DNA of 64,000 nt, from contig CAJNDS010000766.1 in NCBI GenBank assembly GCA_905221605.1, positions 1 to 64,000 on the forward strand. Direction: 5' to 3'. The notes beneath the pieces were generated by a model that saw only the letters and a program-made list of their open reading frames with translations, had not been told where the DNA came from and made no database searches. Positions 1-10,092 of the stretch are shown here, one piece after another. A program made the translations under genes and the position numbers. The first letter of the stretch is position 1. Each line of letters opens with the position of its first letter. The DNA is from Symbiodinium natans (Eukaryota; Sar; Dinophyceae; Suessiales; Symbiodiniaceae).

Positions 1-17
1 AGAGAGAGAGAGAGAGA
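1..17. repeat. (GA)n microsatellite at window edge
   Basis: The window opens in an AG dinucleotide run followed by GAAAGAGATGG and a short C run. It is cut by the window edge. Confidence 0.9.
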
Positions 18-179
18 AAGAGATGGTACCCCCCCCCACCAAAACCTACACTTCCCGGTGCTTTGCCCTGAGGTCTGGTGATGCATGGTTGTCATTCAAA
101 GCGCCCATAACCGCAAACGGAACACATTGATTATGTACTCATATGTGTCTACCTTCTAGACGACTTGTTTTCTCGGCCT

Positions 180-320
180 AGAAACCCAGAATTACAGACT
201 TTTCCGGGCCCCCAAATTCCAGAATTCCAGAATTCCAGATTTTTTTGGTTCGCCAGTTCCAGAATTCCAGAAGTCCAGAATTCTATATTTTTTCAGACCC
301 CCATGTCCAGAATTCCACAA
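180..320. repeat. Irregular TTCCAGAA short repeats
   Basis: Seven or more copies of CCAGAATT or TTCCAGAA are scattered over about 140 bp, separated by T-rich spacers. The 72-aa open frame here is a by-product of the repeat (proline, glutamine and phenylalanine rich) and is not called as a gene. Confidence 0.7.
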
Positions 321-419
321 AAGTATGCAACTCAGAAACTTCAGACTTCTGACATGAACCAGGTGAAGGATCTAAATGTCTAACGTCCTGGAAACCTCAA
401 CCGGTGCCTTATCGTCTTG

Positions 420-1300
420 TGTGCAAAATCTTTGACAAGCGAGCCTATCCTCTTTTTTGGCAGCCATCATCAGAAATCACATCCCAAAATTGACACTGTT
501 TGATATATTTCAACCAGACAATGTACACGTTGATAAACTAAACAGTTTAACATTATACATAATAATAGAAGTTGAAAGAGGAATGATATTTTGAAAAGAA
601 AACATGGCTTATGTTATGGAATGTTTTTGAAACTGGAATTAAAGTAGTAGAATACGTTATAAAACTCCAAAGATTATAAAACTCCAAAGGATGTATACAA
701 AGTCACTTATCAGGGTCTTTCTGACGGTCTGTTTAATACGGCAATTTCATACAAGAAAAACGATCATAAACAATATTTGAAGAACATTTAAACGATCACG
801 GCAGGAATGTTAGAAAAGTCATATAAACAAGTCAAAGAAGTAGCACATTTACAACATTACAACAATAGAAGAAGCACGTTATCATCAAGGTATACACAGT
901 GGTAAACATATACAATAGAACAATATGAAAATGAGTCATATGATTGGGGTAGAAGGCGATGAAGATAATCAGAATATTGGAACTAATTAGAACTAATGAA
1001 AGTGGACACTAAATATTGTGTATTAAGTGTATCAGAAAATGAACTTGTGATGAATGAGTGGCAAATGATTAACTTCGTATTACAATATCATGTGTTCAAA
1101 ATGTATACCGCTTACAATTTTTTGATTGCAAAGGATATTCGGGCAAACAGCATTGAAACAGATGCTATAGCAATTCATCAAGATGATATTGATGAAGTGT
1201 TCGGATATAACATTATGGGAAAATGCGAAGATTCTCTAACACAAAAGATGCCTGCGGCGCGAACGCAATCTCATGACTGGTTGACATGTGAGTGAGAACT
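420..1300. other. AT-rich island unlike its surroundings
   Basis: From about 420 to 1300 the DNA is clearly richer in A and T than the rest of the window, with many short A runs. Short lysine, asparagine and tyrosine-rich frames broken by stops run through it, for example around 808-900 and in the open frame at 996-1295. This fits decayed coding DNA from an AT-rich source (a mobile element, an organelle or a virus-like insertion). No full gene can be reconstructed. Confidence 0.5.
996..1295 (+). CDS. Hypothetical 99-aa ORF in AT-rich island
   Basis: ATG at 996 opens 99 codons with amino-acid use (Asn, Ile, Lys, Tyr, Asp) unlike the Arg/Ala/Ser-rich frames elsewhere. An in-frame stop lies just upstream at 984, so the frame cannot be extended. 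Residues about 30-62 form a helix-like stretch followed by SIETDAIAI. This faintly resembles the region around the catalytic xTDx motif of B-family DNA polymerases, but the alignment is too short to rely on. The last 15 codons run into ordinary GC-rich sequence, so the original 3' end is probably lost. It is likely a fragment and not a working gene. Confidence 0.3.
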   Translation: MKVDTKYCVLSVSENELVMNEWQMINFVLQYHVFKMYTAYNFLIAKDIRANSIETDAIAIHQDDIDEVFGYNIMGKCEDSLTQKMPAARTQSHDWLTCE

Positions 1301-2116
1301 GGGAGCATGAAATACGGTAAGGCAACGACGACAAGATCACATAAAGGAGGGGAGTTTCAAGTAGGCGAAATCCTGAATACCCCGCCTACAAAGAATGCAA
1401 ACAGAAGGCTTTGGGCTTTTGTCGCTTAGGATCGCCTCTTCCCTTTCTTCACCAAACATCACACATCTAGTTCACTCGAGCTTCCAAAATCAGTCTGTTG
1501 CGAGCGCTGCCATCAAGGTCTTTTGGCTCGGTGTTCGACTACTCTGCAGGCTACGGCAAAAGAAAATACAACTACGCACGCTTGACTGTCCCAAGCGGAG
1601 GCCATTGGCCAACAGGGAGTTGCCCTCACGTAGCCATTGAAAGATTACGATGGCAAGGCCTAGCTGCCATCGCGCGAGAAATGACTGAACCACCCAAAAT
1701 CATGGCATGCGGAGTGACACATTCGAAGCGCGGGAGCACCAGAATTGGTTCCAAGATTCGACAGGTCGGCTTCACCTGGGCAAAGTCAAAGGGCATCATG
1801 AGCATTGCCTTGTCTGGCTTCACGGTCTCTTCAGCTGGCGCAGTCTGCGGCGCCTCCGCTGCCGTCGGTGGGGCTCCAGTCAAGCATTAGCGGTATCACA
1901 ATATTGTCACGCATCCGCCGGCGGCACGGTGTTGGGTTGCCGCTTCGGCGCTGGCTTCAATTCTTGCTTCTCCAGCAGAGGCAGGATTGTCCCTGCCAAT
2001 GAATAAAGGCACGCCGAGGCCTCTGTCCTATGCTGCGACCGGTGCTGTCACAAGGGTGAGGGCAGACCAGAAACCTAAGCAGCAATCTAGCCGAAAAGCC
2101 AAACCTCCTGCAAACC

Positions 2117-2389
2117 TCAGCTCAGGCACATCGAGGGCCTGCACTGCATGACTTCTTCCCGAAGTGTGGATGCTTCTATCCTCGATCCCACTGAAAGTTC
2201 GAGATGAAGACGTCGCATCACCGCATATCCTGCAGAGACGCCTAGTTGTTCCTTTTCAACCTGCCGCAAAATGTCAAGTCCACGTGCATATCCTGCTAAT
2301 GCCTGCTTGATGTACAAGTAAACCCGGCTACTTCGGATAGCCTCGTTTCGATTCAGGGCTCTGTTCTCAACAGTCGTGGCACTCGCCAT
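2117..2389 (-). CDS. Gag-like fragment, probably Ty1/copia related
   Basis: A 90-aa minus-strand frame starts at an ATG at 2389. It is strongly helical and charged, with stretches such as RGLDILRQVEKEQLG and RRLHLELSVGSRIEAS. The pattern (Leu-rich helices, a Gly-Tyr turn, then SR-E-S-LREE) resembles the N-terminal Gag region of copia polyproteins; this is inference from pattern, not a database hit. A second minus-strand frame (1883-1626) may be a downstream piece of the same broken element. It could instead be an exon of an unknown host gene. Confidence 0.35.
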   Translation of the reverse strand: MASATTVENRALNRNEAIRSSRVYLYIKQALAGYARGLDILRQVEKEQLGVSAGYAVMRRLHLELSVGSRIEASTLREEVMQCRPSMCLS

Positions 2390-2399
2390 GGCCTTGTGA

Positions 2400-4795
2400 A
2401 TCTCCCAGGTATCCTGTCATCAAACAATGACACCCATGACAGGAAGAGTTCAAAAAAGTCGATCCAAGCCTGTAGTTCTAGGCCTTGGGGTTGCGTACCC
2501 TGTTAACACAGATCCATTGCTTCTGTGTCACTGGTGTCAACGAAAGACCTGAGCTGTCACCTCCAGTGTCCCTTCTAGTCCTTACTGGTGCTGCAGGGGC
2601 TACTGTGACTGACCTATTTGCCAACGTCCACCAATGATACATCATCTGTGCTATTTGTTGCTGCTGTTCACTGTCATCCTCCTGGCGTTTCTGCTGCTGC
2701 TAACACATTCTGATGGGATTGAAAGCTCAGCCGAGAAGCGTGGTCGCACCGAGAAGTCGATCTCAGCAGCTTGGAGAAGGAGGAGGAGGTTCGTCTGCAG
2801 CGGGTGGGTCAGCGTGCCTTCCCAGTTCATCACTCAAACAGTGGAGAGACAAGACTGCACGACCAGCAGCAAGGCAACCAGCGAGCAGACACCAATAATG
2901 CCTCCGCCGCAGAGTTGCACCGTCCGAAACCGATCATTTAGCATCCACGTTGGAAGAATATGGTGCATCACACGACCTTGGAAAATAAGAAAGCGGAGAG
3001 AAGTTTCGAAGCCCGGAAGGGCTGGTTCAAGGCCTCTACCACGCACACAATGCTTGCAACCTGGCATGAAAGAGGAACATGACTCTACAAGTCTTGAGCA
3101 TGTGGCACAATGCAGATTGCGTTCTGCAAGTGCTTGGCAAGAGGTTGACATCCGTGCCACTTTCCCATGGTAGCAGAAGCAAAATTAATCTTTGTGTACA
3201 ACAGCATGCCATTGCAAGAGAAAACCAACAGCAAGCGCTAGAGAGATTTTTGGCTGTGGTTTCCAAGCTTGCAGTTGTTGCTGTATGAATGATTAACGTC
3301 TTTTGCTGCAATCCTGCATTGCATTGTACAAGAGCATTCTCTTTCTCTCTCGATTCTTTTCTTTGCGGCACAGCCAGCAGATTGTGTTGCTGTTGAACTG
3401 CCCACATAATATTACCAACCGCAAAGCAAATTAAGCAAAAAGCGATGATAGATTGTCTGGCTGCAATCCAAATTCTCAAAATCACATGTAACTTTACAAA
3501 AATTCCTTCAACATCCTGATTGCACGCTCTGCCAGTATCTTCCAACAGGGTTTACCTGCCGACACTGCTTAATCTCTTTGCAAATTCCTTAATGGCACTG
3601 CGTGTTGCTTTGTGCCAATCTTGCGATCCCATCTGTCCATCTCTTTGATTGTGCTCACGGCCTCCGCCTGCTCATGGCTGCTGCAACTGTTGCTCGTACG
3701 GCTTGTGTTGCACATGTTCATGCTGAACATGCTTTTTGATGCCTGCTGCAACAACCTTTTTCCTGCAACAACCTTTGTTATGCAACTGCATGTGGCTTCC
3801 TACCTCGCTTACTGTTCAAGGCGTGTGGAACTGGAATCCGCGACGGACGCCAGCTGCGTTAACAAGATGACGTCTGAGGGAAAGAAGGTGGCACTGGGAT
3901 TGTTACACTCTTTGAAAACGGCCCACCGTGTTTTTCCTGCCCAGATTTATGCGCGCCACCACTGGTTCGAGCTTGCCAAACTCTTTGTTGCCCCTTTGCT
4001 GCTGGCTCCAGGGATAAATTCCAAAAGGAAGTTCAGGGCAAGTTCTTCATCAAAGAGGATTTGGTTCTTGGTGGTACTTGGCAGTGTAAAGTTGGGCCTT
4101 GAGGAAGTAGAGAATCCTGCTTAGGGTTTTGCAGATATTATGACTGTTACAACCGTTGGTGCGGTTGAGGTGTCTGATGTTCCGGTTGGTCGACGTGCTC
4201 ACCGGAGCAGCGGTGCTTGAAAACTTTGTCATAGGGGTGCGGTCCTTGCAACGCCGCCAAGTTTGAAGGCGTTTGTTAGGTCCTAAGGCTGCAGGTGGAA
4301 GCCATCTTGTGGCAGGTTAGGATGTCACTGAAGAAGCAGAGCAGCCCGAATCAGGATGTTGATCTTCTTGACTTTTGAGTTGTCAGCTTTGCGTGGCATG
4401 TGTCGTATAGCTGGTGCCGCAGCTTGCCGGCAGTTGGAAGGGAGAACATGCGTGATCTTCCGATCCCAAATACAGAAACCGGAGGAACCTTGAGGAGAAT
4501 GGACGAAATTCCAGGTGTGTTGCGAGAGGTACGCTGTGCGCAAAGAGCTCTGTGCTTGATGATGTGCAGCATGAGTTGGAGAGAAAAGAAGCGGAACAGG
4601 ATCTTGGTTTGCCGTGAATCTTGACGTCGGTTTGCAGTTGCCTGATGTTTAGGACTTCGAGCCAACTGAGGATGAAGGACATTCTGAGCTGGCAGAGTCC
4701 TTTATGCCTGAAAGGGACACTTGAGGGCGAGATCCTTCAAGTCCCGTCGAGGTTGCTCCTGCAGGTCCGTTGTGGAAGTCGAGCCTAAAAGCCTG
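2400..4795. other. No recognisable gene
   Basis: Many medium-length frames occur on both strands (for example 2634-3173 plus, 3036-3545 minus, 3612-4124 plus), but none shows a known motif or a consistent run of conserved-looking residues. I see no RNA gene, terminal repeat or long tandem repeat here. Confidence 0.4.
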
Positions 4796-4843
4796 GATCG
4801 AGTGCCTGAGTCAGAAAGTGATCGAGTGCCTGAGTCAGAAAGT
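4796..4843. repeat. 24-bp tandem duplication
   Basis: Two adjacent identical 24-bp units begin GATCGAGTGCCTGAGTC. The period is a multiple of three, so it adds eight residues to either strand's frame. Confidence 0.9.
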
Positions 4844-5045
4844 GATGCCATGATCAACAACATCTTGTACCGTGAGTCGTTGGGTTTCGCTGCGGTTGCT
4901 TGCTCTGCCATTGGTGGACAGACGGTGAAGTTGGTGGCAAAACGTGATGAGGCAAAAACTGGCGCCAAGGACAACGCCTCATTGACAAGGAAACCAGCCT
5001 TGCAGGCATGAACACCTTGAGGCCCATCATACACGTTGATTTTTA

Positions 5046-6240
5046 GATTCTCCAGGTTTTGGTGCAAGGCCTGAAGGCAGAAGAGGAGAAAAGAAGGGTG
5101 GAAACTTGGAAAAGTTTTAATGCTTGTTTGTCTGTGAGTTGATTTCAATTATTATTGAACTCAAATAAGTTCCAAAATCAGCTCAATTCTGGGCATCGAA
5201 AACGGGCCCTAGTTTTCCTGTGTGAACATACAAGGCCATCCAGGTTGGAGTCTTACATTAGAACATTTAGGAGCCATTTTTGGGTCCAGTTGTGGCGTTT
5301 TTTTTCACAAACACGGGAAGCCAGATCTGGCTTTCATAGCTTCTCGTTGCGAGTAGAATGAGCCTCTCAGTCGGTTCCAGTCTAAGTCTTGTTGACCTCT
5401 TCTCATTCATGGCCAGAATTACGAGAGTCGTAGCCTTGATTTCCATTTCATTTGACTTTTTTTGACAAAGCCAACGAATCCTCAAAATTCTGAAGTCTCC
5501 GAAAATGTTGAAAAAACCCTCAAAATAACACTTGATTTGTTAAATTTGTTGAATTCGCTCGCTTCGCTTGCACTTATTACATTCTGGTTACACTTTGCAA
5601 TTTTCGAGTGGTTTGGCTTGGGCATCGCGCGCAAACTTAACAAATCAACACCACGGTTGAAATTTTCTCGTTCTGCAGTTGATTTCTGTCCAAGCGGCAC
5701 TGTCAGAGGCTTTTAAAAACACTTGTTTCAAAGCATTGAGTGATCTCCACAGTTGGAGAAAGTTCCACTACAAGTTCACACTCGTCTTGCTGCCTGCTGT
5801 TTAATTTTGGGGAAAGACTGACAGTGTTTTTTTTTTTCAACATGAGCAAGAACTGCAAAAACATTGGTTTTTCTTTTTGAACTTTAGAGAATCGAGAAAA
5901 CACTGGAAAGAAGCCAGATTCATGAAGTTGACAACTTTCTTCAGATTCAGCAGCAGATTCATGCACAGCAACACTCTTTTTTTCAGTTCAAAATTGCCTT
6001 TGCCCGTCTGAACAGAATTCTCTTGCTTTTTGCTTGATGTTGTTTTCTTTGTTTTTTGTTGGAATGATCTCTTGGTTAAGTTGCAAGCTTCAGAAAGAGA
6101 GAGTTTCAAGAAACCGCCCTGAACTAAAACACAAACAGATCGTTCAGCAAGTGTTTTGGTGAGTGCTGCCAGCCCTGTGAGCTGTCGATTAACCAGAAAA
6201 ACAGTGAAAAAAATTGCAATCGGAACTTGAGAGATCCATA
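5046..6240. repeat. Diverged and partly inverted left edge of the block A-D array
   Basis: 5046-5118 matches the start of block D. 5119-5392 is a diverged block A. About 5394-5746 is the reverse complement of most of block D (compare 9165-9670), followed near 5790-5820 by a short inverted piece of block A. 5828-6240 is block C in the normal orientation. Substitutions are more frequent than among the units to the right, so this edge looks older and has been rearranged by inversion. Confidence 0.8.
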
Positions 6241-7033
6241 CTGTGGAGGCCCATGCTGGCGAAGCCAGAATTGCTTGTGTTTTGCAGGCTTGAAAGTGGG
6301 GTCGCCCGACAGCCTCGTAACTTGGGCTTCGTCCTGGCGCTGAGCTGCAGGTCGTTGTTGTTTTTTTCCTGTGGAAAGGAGTCCGCTTCAAGCTCTGGGA
6401 AGTTGACTGACGTGGCTTCAACGTTTTCTGTGGTTGCGCAGAGGTCGCCTGCCAGACATTGCAGAAATCAGAACTTGTGGCGGCTTGTGTTTGGACGGTG
6501 GAGGCATTTAAGCGTGCGCCTGCCCGGAGCTTAGGTTGCCACGCGTCCAACGAAGAAGAAGATCTCGGGATGCAGCAAAAGCCTTGTGAACGTTCTTTGT
6601 TGAAGGAACAGGGCGTGATTTTGTTTGCTTGCCCGCTGGAGACCGACATCAGCTTGCAATGTTGCGCAGAGGGCTTCTCTCAGGACTTTCGCGTGCCCTC
6701 GAAATCTTTGAAAGCTCAGGATCATCGAGAACTTATTTGAGGCCCCTCGAGAAGTTGAAGTTAAAGCTTGCGGAGCAAGAATAGCTTTTGCAGGATTATC
6801 TTAAGTGGTCAACCCCCCTTCGAGGTCCGTCGTGATGTTTTGAAGTGAGAATGAAGAGGACTTGGAGCCAGCTGCGGCTTAAAATTCTTAAGGCCTCGAA
6901 CCCCGCAGGGCGAGGCCTCAGAGGCCTTGCAATATCGCGTACACATGTTTGCAAAATTGCCAGTTTGCGCGAGTCCAAATCTGGGGTCGAAAAGTCTCAA
7001 CAATTCTGGCTTCGCGTGCGTGGGCTTCCCCTG
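6241..7033. mobile_element. 793-bp TIR insertion with TA duplication (Tc1/mariner-type MITE)
   Basis: In units 2-4 of the array block C runs straight into block B as GATCCATAAGAATG. Here 793 bp lie inside that junction, flanked by TA on both sides (6239-6240 and 7034-7035). The first 33 bp and the reverse complement of the last 33 bp match at 27 of 33 positions, including the perfect core GCGAAGCCAGAATTG. A TA target duplication with short terminal inverted repeats is the hallmark of Tc1/mariner-related elements. No transposase frame is visible, so it is non-autonomous. Three empty sites (10091, 12690, 14201) confirm the boundaries. Confidence 0.85.
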
Positions 7034-7035
7034 TA

Positions 7036-10000
7036 AGAATGTGCATTTTGTGGTTTCGGCTGTTTTTTCGAAGTGTGCATGTGCAAGAGTGTTGTGTGTG
7101 TGAGCATTGTGGTTGCAAAGTGGGTTGGTTTGCGGGTGCATGTCTTTGGCTTTAGTGTGCAAGGAAAGCTTCAGTGTGTAGGTAAAGGGTGGTCACGCAT
7201 GGAGTTTCAGAAGTGACACCAAATCAAAAAACAGTGTCTGTGTGTATTTACCTTGTTTTTTTCATTGTGAATGGGTGTGTTGTGGTTTTCGGCGTTTTGG
7301 CAGAGTCGTGTGTGTCATGGAGTGTGGTGTGTGTCATTATGTGGGTGCAAAGTGGCTTTCGTGGGTGGTGTGCGTTTGCGTGTATGTCGGCTGGGTTCTG
7401 CTGGCTGTTCAAGTGTGGAAGTGTGTAGGTGGTGAAAGGTGTGTGGATTTGGAGACACAAAAAGAGGGCAAGAAATCAACTCCAAAAGGTAGGGAAGCCG
7501 AAGTGACCTCCACAGTGCGAGAAAGATCGCACGCGAACAATGCAAGAGTGCTTTGTCTTGAGTGCCAGCTAAAGACAAGTTTAGCAAAGCCAAGAATCGA
7601 CGGCGTTTTTTGTTTTCTTGAGTGTTGATGCAAACAGTATCGAATAGAAAAAATCTTGTTTGTCTGTGAGTTGATTTCAATTATTATTGAACTCAAATGG
7701 GTTCCAAAAGCAGCTCAATTCTGGGCACCGAAAACGGGCCCTAGATTTTGGGTTTCCTGTGTGAACATACAAGGCCACCCAGGTTGGAGCCTCAAATTGG
7801 AACCCAAGTTTAGGAGCCATTTTTGGGCCCAGTTGCGGCGTTTTTTTTTCACACACGGGAAGCCAGATCTGGCTTTCACAGCTCCTCGTTGCGAGTAAAA
7901 CAAATAAGCCTCTCAGTCGGTTCCAGTCTAAGTCTTGTGTCAGTCTTCCCCCAAAATTAGAACAGCAGGCAGCAAGGTGGCAAAGTGTGCTTGTTTGGAA
8001 CCGGAACTTTCTCTAACAGTGCGAGAAAGATCGCACGCGAACAATGCAAGACTGCTTTGTCTTGAATGGCAGCTAAAGACAAGTTTAGCAAGCCAAGAAC
8101 GCGTATCAACGGCATTTTTTGTTTTCTTGAGTGTTGATGCAAACGGTATCGAAGAGAAAAAATCTGAGTTGATTTCAATTATTATTGAACTCAAAGGGGT
8201 TCCAAAAGCAGCTTAATTCTGGGCACCGGAAACGGTCCCTAGATTTTGGATTTCCTGTGTGAACATACAAGGCCACCCAGGTTGGAGCCTCAAATTGGAA
8301 CCCAAGTTTAGGAGCCATTTTTGGGCCCAGTTGTGGCGTTTTTTTCACACACGGGAAGCAAGATCTGGCTTTCACAGCTCCTCGTTGCGAGTAAAACAAA
8401 TAAGCCTCTCAGTCGGTTCCAGTCTAAGTCCTGTGTCAGTCTTCCCCCAAAATTAGAACAGCAGGCAGCAAGGCGGCAAAGTGTGAACTTGTTTGGAACC
8501 GGAACTTTCTCTAACTAGTGCGAGAAAGATCGCACGGGAACAATGCAAGACTGTTGTCTTGAATGCCAGCTAAAGACAAGTTTAGCAAGATAAGAACACG
8601 CGTATCAACCGCGTTTTTTGTTTCTTGAGTGTTGATGCAAACAGTATCGAAGAGAAAAAATCTTGTTTGTCTGTGAGTTGATTTTCAATTATTATTGAAC
8701 TCAAATGGGTTCCAAAAGCAGCTCAATTCTGGGCACCGAAAACGGGCCCTAGATTTTGGATTTCCTGTGTGAACATACAAGGCCACCCAGGTTGGAGCCT
8801 CAAATTGGAACCCAAGTTTAGAAGCCATTTTTGGGCCCAGTTGCGGCGTTTTGTTCACACACGGGAAGCTAGATCTGGCTTTCACAGCTCCTCGTTGCGA
8901 GTAAAACAAATAAGCCTCTTAGTCGGAAGTCTTGTGTCAGTCTTTCCCGAAAATTAGAACAGCAGGCGGCAAGGCGGCAAAGTGTGAACTTGTTTGGCGC
9001 CGGAACTCGAGGTCACTGGAGCTTCCCGACCTTTTCAATCAATTCTGCTGCCCCTCATCTTGGGTTTCAGATTCTCCAGGTTTTGGTGCAAGGCCTGAAG
9101 GCAGAAGAGGAGAAAAGAAGGGTGCAGAGTCAACATTGGTGGAAACTGCAGCTTGGAAAAGTTCAATGCTTTGAAACAAGTGTTTTTAAAAGCCTCTGAC
9201 AGTGCCGGTTGACAGAAAAATCAACTGCAGGACGAGACGAGTTCAACCGTGGTGTTGATTCGTTAAGGTTGCGCGCGACGCCCAAGCCAAACCACTCGAA
9301 AATTGCAAAGTGTATTACCAGAATGTGAATAAGTGCGAGCGAAGCGAGCGAAACACCAGAGTAAATTCAACAAATTTAACTGATCAAGTGTTGATTTTGA
9401 GGGTTTTCGAGAAATTTTGAAAATTCGTTGAATGGTGCTGAATCCAGGGAAGAATTGCGAAAGACAAAGAAGGGCACCCAGCCTGAAAGAAAGCAGAGTT
9501 TCTTCTACTCAATCTTCTGTCAAATTTCAGTGTGCCTTGAATTTCTGTTTGGCCATTTTGGAAAATCAAAGACAAGAGAACGCAATCGAAGCTTTGTCAA
9601 AAAAGTCGAATGGAATGGAAAATCGAGGCTGCGACTCTCAAGTAATTCTGGCCATGAATGAGAAGAGGTCAGTGTGATTTTTTTTCAATGTGAGCAAGAA
9701 CTGCAAAAACATTGGTTTTTCTTTTTGAACTTTGGAGAAATCGAGAAAACACTGGAAAGAAGCCAGATTCATGAAACTTCGACAACTTTCTTCAGATTCA
9801 GCAGCAGATTCATGCACAGCAACACTCTTTTTTTTCAGTTCAAAATTGCCTTTGCCCGTCTGAACAGAATTTTTCTCTTGCTTTTTGCTTGATGTTTTCT
9901 TTGTTTTTTGTTGGAATGATCTCTCGGTTAAGTTGCAAGCTTCAGAAAGAGAGAGTTTCGAGAAACCGCCCTGAACTAAAACACAAACAGATCGTTCAGC

Positions 10001-10092
10001 AAGTGTTTTGGTGAGTGCTGCCAGCCCTGTAAGCTGTCGATTAACCAGAAAGACAGTGAAAAAAATTGCAATCGGAACTTAAGAGATCCATA
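7036..10092. repeat. Array unit 1: B-A-A-A-D-C (3057 bp)
   Basis: Block B (7036-7514) is GT-rich. Three block A copies follow at 7515-8018, 8019-8517 and 8518-9007 (504, 499 and 490 bp), then block D (9008 to about 9677) and block C (about 9678-10092). Each A copy starts with an 18-bp hairpin, GTGCGA-GAAAGA-TCGCAC. The open frames inside (for example 79 aa in block B) recur in all units because the DNA is duplicated, and show no sign of being genes. Confidence 0.9.

Noticed and set aside
7189-7428. A 79-aa frame with hydrophobic composition, identical in all four array units (7189, 10246, 12847, 14358)
   Set aside because: Identity extends equally through non-coding positions of block B, so it reflects recent duplication, not selection on a protein. 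The frame is Cys/Val/Trp-rich because the DNA is GT-rich.
9547-9562. GCCATTTTGG in block D (also near 12150)
   Set aside because: Only ten bases match the leader, and the following sequence (AAAATC) diverges completely.
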